This document shows positions 1 through 8,833 of a stretch of DNA of 64,000 bases, in pieces. Below the pieces are notes generated by a model. It did no database searches and was not told where the DNA came from. It was given only the letters and a program-made list of their open reading frames with translations. Every line of letters starts with the position of its first letter. Within the stretch, counting starts at the first letter, position 1. This stretch comes from JABMQB01 sp963666575 (GTDB lineage Bacteria > Bacteroidota > Bacteroidia > Bacteroidales > Prolixibacteraceae): assembly GCA_963666575.2 (NCBI GenBank), contig CAXXYG010000016.1:372001-436000 (forward strand), given 5' to 3'. The position numbers and the translations under genes are program-made.

Positions 1-1
1 A

Positions 2-1291
2 AAAGAAAATCAAATAATCCTGTCTCTAAAAAATCAGGCAAAAGCATCAAATAACAACGTTGATAGTACAAACGTTAAACAAAAATATATTGTCCTTTCC
101 GGAAAATTATTAGATGCAAAAAAAACATTCCCATTACCATTTGCCAGCGTTTCTATTTTAAATAAGCCTATTGGAACAATAACCAATGCCGATGGAGAAT
201 TTTTGCTGAAAATTAGCCCTATCTATAAAAATGAACAAATTATTTTTTCATGCCTTGGCTATGGCCAAAAAGTACTTTTAGTTCCTGATTTACTTGATAT
301 TAAAACTATTTCATTAGATCCGATTTCTATCAATATTCGTGAAATAAGTGTAAAAAGTATCACTCCTGAAGAAATTTTAAACAATGTATTTAAGTTTAAA
401 ATTAAAAACTATGGCTCTGAATTTATAATGATGAATGCATTTTACCGTGAAATAGTAAAACAAGACGAAGATTTAATCAACATTTCAGAAGCCGTTCTCG
501 ATATTTTAAAATCTCCTTATGATTTAGAGATATTAAACGATAAAATTCGCATTCAAAAAGCCAGAAAAACGCCCGAATTTAATCCTTTTCAATGGGTGAA
601 CTTTAAACTTCAGGGAGGCCCGTTTAATATTACACAGCTCGATATCATCAAAACAGTAGATACTTTTATTGACCCTGAGTATCGTGAATATTACAACCAC
701 AGTATCGACCGGGTAATATGGTACCATAATCATCCGGTTTATGTTATAAAATTTAAGCCGCACAAAAACCTTTATTATGGCTGTTATGAAGGTGAAATTT
801 ACATTGACCGTGAAACCTATGCAATTATGCATTGCAATTTTAAACTTGCAAACTGGGGCCTTCGATATTCCGAAAGATCACTTATTAAAAAGAAACCCAA
901 AGGTTATAAAGTGCGGACAAATTCTGTAAAATATTCTGTCGATTACCAATTTTACAATGATAAATGGTATTTTAATTCGGCGCATGCCGCTGTTACGTTT
1001 AAAGTTAAAAACAAAAAGCTTAAAATAAACTCCTCATTCTATAGCGAATCCGATATTTTAGTAACGAACATGAAGGAAAGCCAAATAAAACGGTTTCCAC
1101 GAAAACAACTTTTTTCAATCAATGATATTTTTATCGAAAACATTACTGATTACGATGAAAACTTTTGGGGCAACTTTAATATTATCAAACCCGATGAAAA
1201 CTTACGTACTGCTTTACTAAAATTCACACAATTAAACCAATCTCTTTTAAACTTGCACAAACCTGAATTAACAAATTTAAAAACCGATTAG
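2..1291 (+). CDS. Carboxypeptidase-regulatory-like domain protein, 5' end outside window
   Basis: The frame is open from base 2, so the gene starts left of the window; the TTG at 203 is internal. The first visible 60-70 codons form a carboxypeptidase-regulatory-like (CarbopepD_reg_2) beta-sandwich, recognised by the run LPFASVSILNKPIGTITN followed by DGEF. A long region of about 300 residues follows, rich in beta strands and aromatic residues. Proteins of this build are common in Bacteroidota and are usually exported to the cell envelope; the signal peptide would be outside the window. No catalytic motif is visible, so the specific function is unknown. It ends about 160 bp before rbfA, apparently as a separate transcription unit. 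Confidence 0.7.
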   Translation, partial: KENQIILSLKNQAKASNNNVDSTNVKQKYIVLSGKLLDAKKTFPLPFASVSILNKPIGTITNADGEFLLKISPIYKNEQIIFSCLGYGQKVLLVPDLLDIKTISLDPISINIREISVKSITPEEILNNVFKFKIKNYGSEFIMMNAFYREIVKQDEDLINISEAVLDILKSPYDLEILNDKIRIQKARKTPEFNPFQWVNFKLQGGPFNITQLDIIKTVDTFIDPEYREYYNHSIDRVIWYHNHPVYVIKFKPHKNLYYGCYEGEIYIDRETYAIMHCNFKLANWGLRYSERSLIKKKPKGYKVRTNSVKYSVDYQFYNDKWYFNSAHAAVTFKVKNKKLKINSSFYSESDILVTNMKESQIKRFPRKQLFSINDIFIENITDYDENFWGNFNIIKPDENLRTALLKFTQLNQSLLNLHKPELTNLKTD

Positions 1292-1424
1292 CGCTCTTTG
1301 TAATTTCTTTATTGTGCATTTTTTCGACTAAAACATTTAAAAACAAACCAATAACAAAATTAGAAGCTTAAATCATTAATTAAATTATTCAGTTCTAATT
1401 TCAAAAGTTATTCGCCTTTTTAAC

Positions 1425-1432
1425 TACTTTTG
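1425..1432 (+). promoter_or_regulatory. Candidate -7 promoter box for rbfA
   Basis: TACTTTTG matches the Bacteroidota -7 consensus TAnnTTTG and lies 18 nt before the ATG at 1451. No -33 TTG is seen at the usual distance. The box covers the alternative TTG start at 1430, which argues for the ATG as the real start. Confidence 0.4.
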
Positions 1433-1450
1433 CCCAAAATAAGTGTAATA

Positions 1451-1792
1451 ATGGAAGAGTTTAGTACCAGACAAAATAAAATTTCCCGGCTTTTACAAAA
1501 AGAATTAGCCAATTATTTCCAAAAAGAAAGCCGAAATTATTTTAATGGAAAATTTATTAGTGTAACTACTGTCAGAGTTACGAAAGACCTTAGTGTTGCA
1601 AGGGCCTATTTAAGTATTTTTCCGGTGGAAGGAAGCGATGAAATTTTGAAAGCAATTAAAATCATGACCCGACAAATAAGAGGTGATATTGGCAGGGCTG
1701 TTGGTAAACAGATTCGGAAAATTCCTAATTTTGAATTCTACATCGATGATAGCCTTGATTATATTGATAAAATAGACAATCTTTTACATTAA
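1451..1792 (+). CDS. rbfA: 30S ribosome-binding factor A
   Basis: A 113-residue protein of the RbfA family, the cold-shock maturation factor that binds the small ribosomal subunit and helps 16S rRNA 5'-end processing. The single KH-like domain is recognised from the N-terminal RQNKISRLLQKELANYF, the central VTKDLSVARAYLSIFP and the C-terminal RKIPNFEFYIDDSLDYIDKI, which is the normal RbfA order. Length is typical. I chose the ATG at 1451 because the upstream TTG at 1430 lies in a promoter-like box. The permease gene follows 63 bp downstream on the same strand. Confidence 0.9.
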   Translation: MEEFSTRQNKISRLLQKELANYFQKESRNYFNGKFISVTTVRVTKDLSVARAYLSIFPVEGSDEILKAIKIMTRQIRGDIGRAVGKQIRKIPNFEFYIDDSLDYIDKIDNLLH

Positions 1793-1855
1793 CATAATTA
1801 TTGGTATTTTAATTCGTTTCTACTAAAAGCATTAAACAACAAATATTTAACCGCA

Positions 1856-3076
1856 TTGAATGTTCCGTTTTTTATAGCAAAAAGATACCTCGTATCAAAA
1901 AAGAAACAAAACGTAATTAACATAATATCGGGAATTGCGGTCTGTGGTGTATCCATAAGTACAATGGCTTTTATAATAGTTATTTCTGTATTTAATGGCT
2001 TCGATTCGGTTGTTAAATCGCTTTTTAGTTCATTTGACCCCGATATAAAAATTTCGGCAGTTGAAGGCAAAACATTTAATCCTAACAGTATAAATTTTGA
2101 ATCTGTAAAGACCCTTCAGGGTGTTAAAAACTGGGCTTATGTACTGGAAGAGAATGCCATTTTAAAATACGATACCCGCCAACAAATAGCTACTGTTAAG
2201 GGTGTCTCCAATAATTACAATTCAATTTCATCAATTGATAGCCTGATAATATCGGGCAACAGTAAAATTCAAAATGATGGTTATGATTTTGCCCTTGTTG
2301 GGTTAGGAATAGCTTCAAAACTTGGATTAAGAATTACTTTTGTTGATCCCATTCGAATTTATACAGCAAAAAAAGGAAAACAAATCTCAACAAACCTTTC
2401 AAAAACCCTTAACCAAAATTATATTTTCCCCACAGGAATTTTTTCAACTCAGGAAGAAATCGACGCAAAGTATATAATCGTTCCCTTAGAATATGCCCGC
2501 AATTTATTTGAAGAACCTGAAAATATAAGTGCCATTGAATTAAAAATAGATAAACTAGCTGATGTTGAAGATATTAAAAAATCAATAAAATCAATTTTAG
2601 GCGAATCGTTCCACGTGAAAAACAAATATGAACAGCATGAATTAATTTTTAGAACTATGAATTTTGAAAAATTCGCTACATTTTTAATTCTGGTTTTTAT
2701 ATTGGCAATTGCATCGTTTAACATCATTGGAAGTATATCCATGCTCATCCTTGATAAAAAAGAAGATATCATTGTTTTACGAAGTTTTGGAGCATCAAAA
2801 AAACTCATCGAACGTATATTTATGCTCGAAGGTTGGCTCATTTCTGTCCTTGGTGCTGTTTCAGGGCTTGTTTTAGGGCTTTTAGTGTGTTGGCTTCAAA
2901 TCAACTTTCAAATTATTAAATTCCCGGGAAATGGCTCATTTGCAGTTTCTGCCTACCCTGTAGTGGTTCGCTTTACCGATGTTGTCTTGGTTTTTATTTC
3001 TGTCCTCTCCATTGGATTAATTTTATCGAGGTATCCTGTTAAATACATTTCCGCAAAAAGTAGTTCTGAAGAATAA
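1856..3076 (+). CDS. ABC transporter permease, LolE/LolC (FtsX-MacB) family
   Basis: A 406-residue inner-membrane permease of the LolCE type, which with an ATPase partner extracts lipoproteins from the inner membrane for transfer to the outer membrane. The start is the family hallmark FFIAKRYLVSKKKQNVINII and the first membrane helix (about residues 22-45). A large periplasmic MacB-PCD-like domain occupies roughly 50-265. A C-terminal FtsX domain with three helices (about 270-390) contains the LRSFGASKKLIERIFMLEG coupling stretch. There is no in-frame ATG at the N terminus; the TTG at 1856 fits the family start exactly. No ATPase gene is adjacent. A parS-like site lies inside the gene at 2607-2622. 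Confidence 0.85.
   Translation: MNVPFFIAKRYLVSKKKQNVINIISGIAVCGVSISTMAFIIVISVFNGFDSVVKSLFSSFDPDIKISAVEGKTFNPNSINFESVKTLQGVKNWAYVLEENAILKYDTRQQIATVKGVSNNYNSISSIDSLIISGNSKIQNDGYDFALVGLGIASKLGLRITFVDPIRIYTAKKGKQISTNLSKTLNQNYIFPTGIFSTQEEIDAKYIIVPLEYARNLFEEPENISAIELKIDKLADVEDIKKSIKSILGESFHVKNKYEQHELIFRTMNFEKFATFLILVFILAIASFNIIGSISMLILDKKEDIIVLRSFGASKKLIERIFMLEGWLISVLGAVSGLVLGLLVCWLQINFQIIKFPGNGSFAVSAYPVVVRFTDVVLVFISVLSIGLILSRYPVKYISAKSSSEE
2607..2622 (+). other. parS-like ParB site 1 (inside permease gene)
   Basis: CGTTCCACGTGAAAAA compared with the parS consensus TGTTNCACGTGAAACA: the central CACGTGAAA is intact, and the first base and the fifteenth differ. It is the weakest of three such sites within 7 kb. 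Confidence 0.45.
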
Positions 3077-3145
3077 ATTTTAAAGTCAAAAATTATTCTC
3101 TGAACATGATATAATTAAGAATTTTTTAAATAAAAACCATCTATA

Positions 3146-3167
3146 TTGCACATAATAAAACGTGCAA
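3146..3167. promoter_or_regulatory. Inverted repeat overlapping the tdh start
   Basis: TTGCAC and GTGCAA form a perfect 6-bp dyad separated by 10 bases and run directly into the ATG of tdh. This is a plausible repressor or translational control site, but no known regulator motif was recognised. Confidence 0.3.
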
Positions 3168-4198
3168 TGATGAAAGCAATAGTTAAAAGTAAACCCGGAA
3201 AAGGATTATGGTTACAAGATGTTAGTTTACCGAAACCTGGTCCCAATGATGTACTGATAAAAATACATAAAACAGCTATTTGTGGTACCGACCTTCATAT
3301 TTATAAATGGGATGAATGGGCTGCACAAACAATAAAAACACCTTTAATTATCGGGCATGAATATATGGGCTATGTTGTTGAAGTTGGGGCTGAAGTTGAT
3401 CGGGTTACTGTAGGTGAGCGTGTTACTGTTGAAGGCCACATTTCCTGTGGTTTTTGTCGGAATTGCAGACGTGGACGGCAGCATATTTGCGATAATACTA
3501 AGGGAATTGGAGTAAACATTGATGGTGGTTTTGCTGAATATATTTGTGTTCCGGCTAAAAATGTATTACACCTCGATTCGAAAATTCCTGATGAAATACT
3601 ATCCATAATGGATCCCCTTGGAAATGCAACACATACTGCATTATCATTTCCCATGTTAGGCGAAGATGTCTTAATAACAGGAGTTGGCGGGCCAATTGGA
3701 GCCATGGCTGTTGCCATATGCAAATTTGCCGGTGCCCGAAATATTGTAGGTACCGATTTAAGCAAATACCGTCGGGACCTGGCACGCAAAATGGGAGCAA
3801 CAAAAATTATTGATCCTACAAAAACCTCCGTTTATGATACTAAACATGAACTTGGAATGAAAGGAGGATTTGATATAGGACTTGAATGTTCTGGCTCACC
3901 TGTTGCTTTTAACGATATGGTTAACAACATGTATAATGGTGGTAAAATTAGTTTGCTCGGACTATTGCCTCAGAGCACTCAAATAAAATGGAACAATGTT
4001 ATTTTTAAAGGCCTAACGTTAAAAGGGATTTATGGTCGCGAAATGTATGAAACATGGTACCACATGGAAATGATGCTTCTTTCGGGGCTTGATGTTTCAC
4101 CTATAATTACACACCGTTTTCACTATTCTGAATTTCAAAAAGCTTTCGAAATTATGGAACAAGGCAATGCCGGAAAAATAATTCTTGAGTGGGCTTAA
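3167..4198 (+). CDS. tdh: L-threonine 3-dehydrogenase (zinc MDR family)
   Basis: Oxidises L-threonine to 2-amino-3-ketobutyrate with NAD+. This is a medium-chain zinc dehydrogenase of 343 residues. Catalytic zinc ligands are in AICGTD (Cys39) and GHE (His64, Glu65). The structural zinc cluster is CGFCRNC followed by HIC (Cys94, 97, 100, 108). The Rossmann nucleotide-binding stretch GVGGPIGAMAVAICKFAGA is at about 180, and the TDH-type segment KWNNVIFKGLTLKGIYGREM is near 285. The start is ATG 3167 or ATG 3170; the family usually begins MKA, which favours the second, but they differ by one residue. The usual partner kbl is not next to it. A parS-like site sits exactly at the 3' end. Confidence 0.9.
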   Translation: MMKAIVKSKPGKGLWLQDVSLPKPGPNDVLIKIHKTAICGTDLHIYKWDEWAAQTIKTPLIIGHEYMGYVVEVGAEVDRVTVGERVTVEGHISCGFCRNCRRGRQHICDNTKGIGVNIDGGFAEYICVPAKNVLHLDSKIPDEILSIMDPLGNATHTALSFPMLGEDVLITGVGGPIGAMAVAICKFAGARNIVGTDLSKYRRDLARKMGATKIIDPTKTSVYDTKHELGMKGGFDIGLECSGSPVAFNDMVNNMYNGGKISLLGLLPQSTQIKWNNVIFKGLTLKGIYGREMYETWYHMEMMLLSGLDVSPIITHRFHYSEFQKAFEIMEQGNAGKIILEWA

Positions 4199-4214
4199 TG
4201 TTCCACGTGAAATA
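4199..4214 (+). other. parS-like ParB site 2 (tdh-rsgA gap)
   Basis: TGTTCCACGTGAAATA differs from the consensus TGTTNCACGTGAAACA at a single position. It lies between tdh and rsgA, directly after the tdh stop codon. Confidence 0.65.
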
Positions 4215-4276
4215 TATGCCATTTAATAAACCATTAATATGAATTGGCTAAAAAATATATCTTTGTAAACAAAAAC

Positions 4277-5227
4277 TTGAAAAAAGCGCGTGTAATAAAA
4301 TCAACAGGAAGTTGGGCTACAGTCAAAAACGATGACAATCAAATAGTTGATTGTAAAATTAAAGGTAATTTTAGGCTTAAAGAAATAAAAAACACTAATC
4401 CTGTGGCAGTTGGTGATTTAGTTGAATACGACACTATTGAACATAATGATAATGGAACTATTAATTCAATTGGCCTAATTCATAAAATTGAAAAACGCAA
4501 AAATTACATCATCCGCAAGTCACAAAATCTTTCAAAGCAAGCCCATATAATTGCTGCCAATATTGATCAGGCCTTTCTAATTATTACCATTAATTTCCCA
4601 CTTACAACAACTACGTTTATCGACCGGTTTTTAGTTTCAGCCGAAGCATATAGTATCCCTGTTACCTTGGTTTTTAATAAAATTGACAGGTTTGATAAAA
4701 AACACATTGATAAGCTTAAATTATTAACCAAAACTTATGAAAATATTGGATATAAATGCCTTCAAACTTCAGCAAAAACAGGAGAAGGAATCGATACCCT
4801 TAAAACAGAAATGACTGATAAGATAAATGTGGTTAGTGGGCATAGTGGTGTTGGGAAATCAACTTTGATAAACATATTGCAACCAGGCTTAAATTTAAAA
4901 ACCAACGAAATATCAGAATCTCATAAAACAGGCAAACATTCAACAACATTTGCCGAAATGTTTGAATTTGATTTTGGAGGTTATATTATTGATACTCCAG
5001 GAATAAAAGCATACGGAATGCTTGAAATGGAGGCGTGGGAAATTTCTCATTACTTCCCTGAAATATTTAAAGTATCGAAAAATTGCCAATTTCAGAACTG
5101 CTCACATACACATGAACCCGAATGCGCAGTTAAAACTGCCATAAAAAATGGAGAAATAGCTGAAAGCCGATATATTAGCTACTTAGGGTTACTTGAAAAA
5201 GACGACAAACACCGTGCAGCATTCTAA
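4277..5227 (+). CDS. rsgA: Ribosome small-subunit GTPase A
   Basis: A circularly permuted GTPase (YjeQ/RsgA) that acts late in 30S subunit assembly. Order: N-terminal OB fold beginning ARVIKSTGSW, then the G4 motif NKID, SAKTGEG (G5), the Walker A loop GHSGVGKST (G1) and DTPG (G3). A C-terminal zinc knuckle follows, with Cys and His ligands in CQFQNCSHTHEPEC. Two TTG starts are possible: 4244 would add 11 residues before the conserved OB fold, whereas 4277 starts at the usual family position (316 residues). A TAnnTTTG-like box at 4258-4265 lies between them and also favours 4277. The stop codon lies in the IS target duplication, so the 3' end is intact. Confidence 0.9.
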   Translation: MKKARVIKSTGSWATVKNDDNQIVDCKIKGNFRLKEIKNTNPVAVGDLVEYDTIEHNDNGTINSIGLIHKIEKRKNYIIRKSQNLSKQAHIIAANIDQAFLIITINFPLTTTTFIDRFLVSAEAYSIPVTLVFNKIDRFDKKHIDKLKLLTKTYENIGYKCLQTSAKTGEGIDTLKTEMTDKINVVSGHSGVGKSTLINILQPGLNLKTNEISESHKTGKHSTTFAEMFEFDFGGYIIDTPGIKAYGMLEMEAWEISHYFPEIFKVSKNCQFQNCSHTHEPECAVKTAIKNGEIAESRYISYLGLLEKDDKHRAAF

Positions 5228-5322
5228 AAATCTACATTAACATATTCCACATTAATTCTCTGAATGAAAATAATTAATTACAATTGAGGCTTTTGAAAAT
5301 CCAATTAATTTGGCCAATTCTT
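5218..5322. repeat. Left copy of the 105-bp target-site duplication
   Basis: Identical to 6970-7074 over 105 bp, directly flanking the IS element. This copy holds the last codons of rsgA (stop at 5225-5227) and, on the minus strand from 5252 to 5322, an orphan copy of the last codons and stop of uvrC that is no longer attached to a gene. Confidence 0.9.
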
Positions 5323-6969
5323 CCTGTTTTGTGCATTGCAGCACCCTGTTTTAGAATCTCATATTTATTAGAGCTTCCTGTATTTCTGTCGGGTGTAGGA
5401 TTTTTGTTTTAATCAATCTTGATTTTGGTAGCGTATACCGCAATTGCCTGATTTCCCTGATTTGTTCTATTGCTTTTTCAGCAGAGATATTAATGTTATT
5501 TATTTTTAACAACCTCTCCAGTTCCTTGTAAATGGCGTATGCCGTGAAACAGATACAAATGTGAGCCTCAATACGTTCTTTTAACCGATGGTATACCGGA
5601 CGTATCCTCAAATCGGTTTTTGATATACGAAAAGCTTTTTCCACTTGCCACAATTGACTATAATTTCCAATGACATCTTTTCTCGATAAATGTGTATTGG
5701 TCACATAACCTTTCAGTCCATCCCAAACCTTATCTGCTTTATACTTATTGTAATCGATTTTGACATCAATTTCACCTGATAGTTTTAGATATTTATTATA
5801 TCCACGATTGTTTATGTGGTCTTTAGTCAGTTTACCCGACGCAACACGTTTTTCAAGCCTCTTTAAGCCTTTATTCCTGTTTTTCATGTCGTTGTGTGCC
5901 CTTTTTTGAGAAAAGCTGATAATTAACCTTCCATTCTTGTATTTCAGTTCTTTGGGTTTGTTTTCGTTAACATTAAGGGCTGTAATTTTTGCTTTTATGC
6001 CTTTACTTTCATTTTTTATCCGCCCGCCAAGTATGTATTGGTAGTTGTTTTCAACCAAAGCATTTATGTTTTTTTGCGAGAGCAAAGCGGCATCAGCTAT
6101 TACAATAGGCTTTTCAATATCAAACTTCTTTTGAAAAGCTTCAAGTACCGGTATCAATGTTTTCGTTTCAGAAGTGTTTCCCTCGAATATTTGGTAGCCA
6201 ACCGGGTATCCATATTTACCAACCAGTAACCCGATCATTATTTGGGGCTGTTGGTGTTTACCATCTTTATTAAATCCGGGGATACGATAATCATCTTCTT
6301 CAGATGCTTCAAAGTATAGAGTGGTCATGTCGTAAAATGCGACACTTATCTTGCCTTTGAGTAGTTTCTTTGTATGCTTAAAAGTAAGTTGTTCTATTTG
6401 GGGCTTTAGTGTGGTGTTCAATTCATCAAGAAAACGATAAATAGTATGAACGCTAACATCGGTATTTAAGTGCCGCCTAAAATAATCAACGGTTTTCAAT
6501 TTGCTCCCAGGGTATACTAATCGGCATAAAACAAGGTTGCGGAAATAGTTGCAGCACCCATCGTATGGAAAATTGAATTTCTGATAAATTTTTCCTAAAA
6601 TTAATTCGCTCCCGACAACTTGCAGATGATTATTTGCAATACTGTCCACAAAGTTCTCAACCACGATGTCATCGTGTTCGATAAAAAGAGATTGCATTCC
6701 CGTAAGCCTTTCCAACTCAGTGTTTGCAAGCAATGACAACAACTCTTCTTCTCGTTTAGTTTTTGCGCAGCCTACAGTTTTTATGACTTTATATTTACCC
6801 TTGTTTTTGGAGATTATCTGGATGCTAACAGAACCGCTCCTATTCTTATTTTTACGTATAAACATACCCAAAAATAGGCTTGCAGCACCCAAAATGCAAA
6901 TTTTAAAATGCTAAGTAACTGAAAATCAAAGGGGCAATTTTGATGCGTCGTTGTGGTGCACAAAACAGG
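5323..6969 (-). mobile_element. Complete IS1634-family insertion sequence (1647 bp)
   Basis: The ends are perfect 13-bp inverted repeats CCTGTTTTGTGCA (5323-5335) and its complement (6957-6969). A single transposase gene fills the element on the minus strand. The element is bracketed by an exact 105-bp direct repeat (5218-5322 and 6970-7074). Very long, variable target duplications are a known trait of the IS1634/IS1549 group. An 11-bp direct repeat TTGCAGCACCC occurs near both ends (5336-5346, 6880-6890) and may be a transposase binding word. The IS landed between the convergent genes rsgA and uvrC and disrupts neither. Confidence 0.92.
5351..6865 (-). CDS. IS1634-family DDE transposase
   Basis: A 504-residue transposase of the IS4-like superfamily, IS1634 family, full length and without frameshifts, so the element may still be active. 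Likely catalytic acidic residues: Asp in FYDMTTLYFEA, Asp in VIADAALLSQKN, and Glu in the YREK-like stretch WQVEKAFRISKTDLRIRPVYH-type region that closes the RNase H fold. I chose the ATG at 6865 (MFIRKNKNRSG); a longer frame begins at 6892 but those residues look like leader sequence. The gene spans nearly the whole IS. Confidence 0.93.
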   Translation of the reverse strand: MFIRKNKNRSGSVSIQIISKNKGKYKVIKTVGCAKTKREEELLSLLANTELERLTGMQSLFIEHDDIVVENFVDSIANNHLQVVGSELILGKIYQKFNFPYDGCCNYFRNLVLCRLVYPGSKLKTVDYFRRHLNTDVSVHTIYRFLDELNTTLKPQIEQLTFKHTKKLLKGKISVAFYDMTTLYFEASEEDDYRIPGFNKDGKHQQPQIMIGLLVGKYGYPVGYQIFEGNTSETKTLIPVLEAFQKKFDIEKPIVIADAALLSQKNINALVENNYQYILGGRIKNESKGIKAKITALNVNENKPKELKYKNGRLIISFSQKRAHNDMKNRNKGLKRLEKRVASGKLTKDHINNRGYNKYLKLSGEIDVKIDYNKYKADKVWDGLKGYVTNTHLSRKDVIGNYSQLWQVEKAFRISKTDLRIRPVYHRLKERIEAHICICFTAYAIYKELERLLKINNINISAEKAIEQIREIRQLRYTLPKSRLIKTKILHPTEIQEALINMRF

Positions 6970-7074
6970 AGCATTCTAAAAATCTACATTAACATATTCC
7001 ACATTAATTCTCTGAATGAAAATAATTAATTACAATTGAGGCTTTTGAAAATCCAATTAATTTGGCCAATTCTT
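6970..7074. repeat. Right copy of the 105-bp target-site duplication
   Basis: Identical to 5218-5322. It carries an orphan copy of the rsgA tail (stop at 6977-6979) and the functional 3' end of uvrC (stop at 7004-7006). Before insertion the two genes would have converged with about 24 bp between their stop codons. Confidence 0.9.
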
Positions 7075-8824
7075 CTTCTGAAACAGTCTTTACTGTAGCA
7101 ACTGATTTATATTTTAATAACAATTTTTTTGCTGTTAAAGCCCCTATTCCTTTTATATTCTCTAATTCTGAAGAAATAAATTCATTGGATCGTTTTTGAC
7201 GGTGAAAATTAATTCCAAAACGGTGTGCCTCATCGCGTAATTGTTGGACTACTTTTAATGTTTCAGAAGTTTTATCAAGGTAAATAGGTACAGAATCACC
7301 CGGAAAGTAAATTTCTTCCAATCGTTTTGCTATTCCTATAATTGCAATTTCTCCTCGTAAATTAAGTTTATTCAATGCTTCAACTGCAGCTGATAGCTGT
7401 CCTTTCCCTCCATCAACAACAATAAGTTGTGGCAACTGCCCTCCTTCTTCTTGTTGCCGTTTATACCTCCGAAATATCACCTCTTCCATTGAAGCAAAAT
7501 CATCAGGGCCAGTAACTGTTTTTATATTAAAATGCCTGTATTCACGTTTTAAAGGTTTCCCATTTATAAAAACAACACATGCTGCCACTGGATTAGATCC
7601 TTGTAAATTACTATTGTCAAAACATTCAATTCTTCTGGGAAGTGATTTTAATTGGAAATCCTTTTGTATCCTTTCCAGAATACGATTTGTATTTTTGAGT
7701 GGCTGTGCCAGAGCTGTTTGCTTTTGTTTTTCAAGCTTATAATAAGTGGCATTACGTTGCGATAAATCTAATAATTTCTTTTTATCCCCTTGTTTTGGGA
7801 CCTTAAAAACTACATTTTTAAGCTGGGTTTTTATAGGTATTGGAACCAGTATTTCAGCTGCATTACTAAATATTTTTTGTCGAATATCAACAATAGCAAG
7901 AAGTAACAATTCCTCAGATTTTTCCTCCAGTTCTTTTTTAATCTCAGTAGTATATGTTTGAATGATTGCTCCTTTAATTACTTTTAAATAATTAACAAAA
8001 GCAAATTTTTCATCCTCAACAATGGTAAACACATCAACATCAGTAATTGATGAACTTACAACTGTTGACCGGCTCTGGTAACGTTTAAAAGCCAAAAGCT
8101 TTTCCTTTATTGACTGAGCTTCTTCGAATTGTAAAATTTTAACAGATTGTGCCAGATTTTCATTTAAATAATCAATCACTCCCGTCATATTTCCTTTTAA
8201 AATATGCTGGATTTCATCAATTTTAGAGTTGTATTTTTCAAGAGATTCAAACCCTTCGCAAGCACCTAAACAATTGCCTATATGGTATTCCAAACAAACT
8301 TTAAATTTTTTGTTTTTTATGTTTTGATCTGTCAACTTAAAATTACAATTCCGTAATTTATAAAACTTTTTAAGGATACCCAATAACGCATTAACAGTAA
8401 CATATGAAGTATAAGGCCCGAAATATTTTGACCCATCCCTAATTACATTTCTGGTTTTAAAAACCCTGGGAAAAGGTTCGTTTTTAATACATAACCAAGG
8501 AAAAGTTTTATCATCCTTTAATCGTACATTATACCTGGGTTGATATTTTTTTATTAAGTTATTCTCTAGCAATAAAGCATCTTCTTCGGTATCAACAACC
8601 ATATGTTTTATATCGACAATATTACGAACCAGAAGTGCTGTTTTACGATGCTCATGCCGCTTTGTAAAATATGAAGATACGCGTCGTTTAAGGTGTTTAG
8701 CCTTGCCAACATAAATAATTTTCCCTGTAGAATCATAATACTGGTAAATTCCTGGCTTATCAGGAAGTACAGCAATTAGTTTTTTCAGGTATACAATATT
8801 TCTATTTTCTGCCGGATATTTCAA
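7004..8824 (-). CDS. uvrC: Excinuclease ABC subunit C
   Basis: The dual-incision nuclease of nucleotide excision repair, 606 residues, full length. Domains in order: GIY-YIG nuclease (about 18-97; GIYQYY, IYVGKAKHLKRR), a Cys-bearing linker, a UVR motif binding UvrB (about 212-247, FEEAQSIKEKL), the RNase H-like 5' nuclease (RIECFDNSN, then VVDGGKGQL), and C-terminal helix-hairpin-helix repeats (IKGIGALTAKKLL). The start is TTG; no nearer ATG fits the family N terminus. It is the last gene of a minus-strand run and lies 9 bp after apt. Its final 24 codons lie in the IS target duplication and read normally. Confidence 0.95.
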   Translation of the reverse strand: MKYPAENRNIVYLKKLIAVLPDKPGIYQYYDSTGKIIYVGKAKHLKRRVSSYFTKRHEHRKTALLVRNIVDIKHMVVDTEEDALLLENNLIKKYQPRYNVRLKDDKTFPWLCIKNEPFPRVFKTRNVIRDGSKYFGPYTSYVTVNALLGILKKFYKLRNCNFKLTDQNIKNKKFKVCLEYHIGNCLGACEGFESLEKYNSKIDEIQHILKGNMTGVIDYLNENLAQSVKILQFEEAQSIKEKLLAFKRYQSRSTVVSSSITDVDVFTIVEDEKFAFVNYLKVIKGAIIQTYTTEIKKELEEKSEELLLLAIVDIRQKIFSNAAEILVPIPIKTQLKNVVFKVPKQGDKKKLLDLSQRNATYYKLEKQKQTALAQPLKNTNRILERIQKDFQLKSLPRRIECFDNSNLQGSNPVAACVVFINGKPLKREYRHFNIKTVTGPDDFASMEEVIFRRYKRQQEEGGQLPQLIVVDGGKGQLSAAVEALNKLNLRGEIAIIGIAKRLEEIYFPGDSVPIYLDKTSETLKVVQQLRDEAHRFGINFHRQKRSNEFISSELENIKGIGALTAKKLLLKYKSVATVKTVSEEELAKLIGFSKASIVINYFHSEN

Positions 8825-8833
8825 AACACAAGC

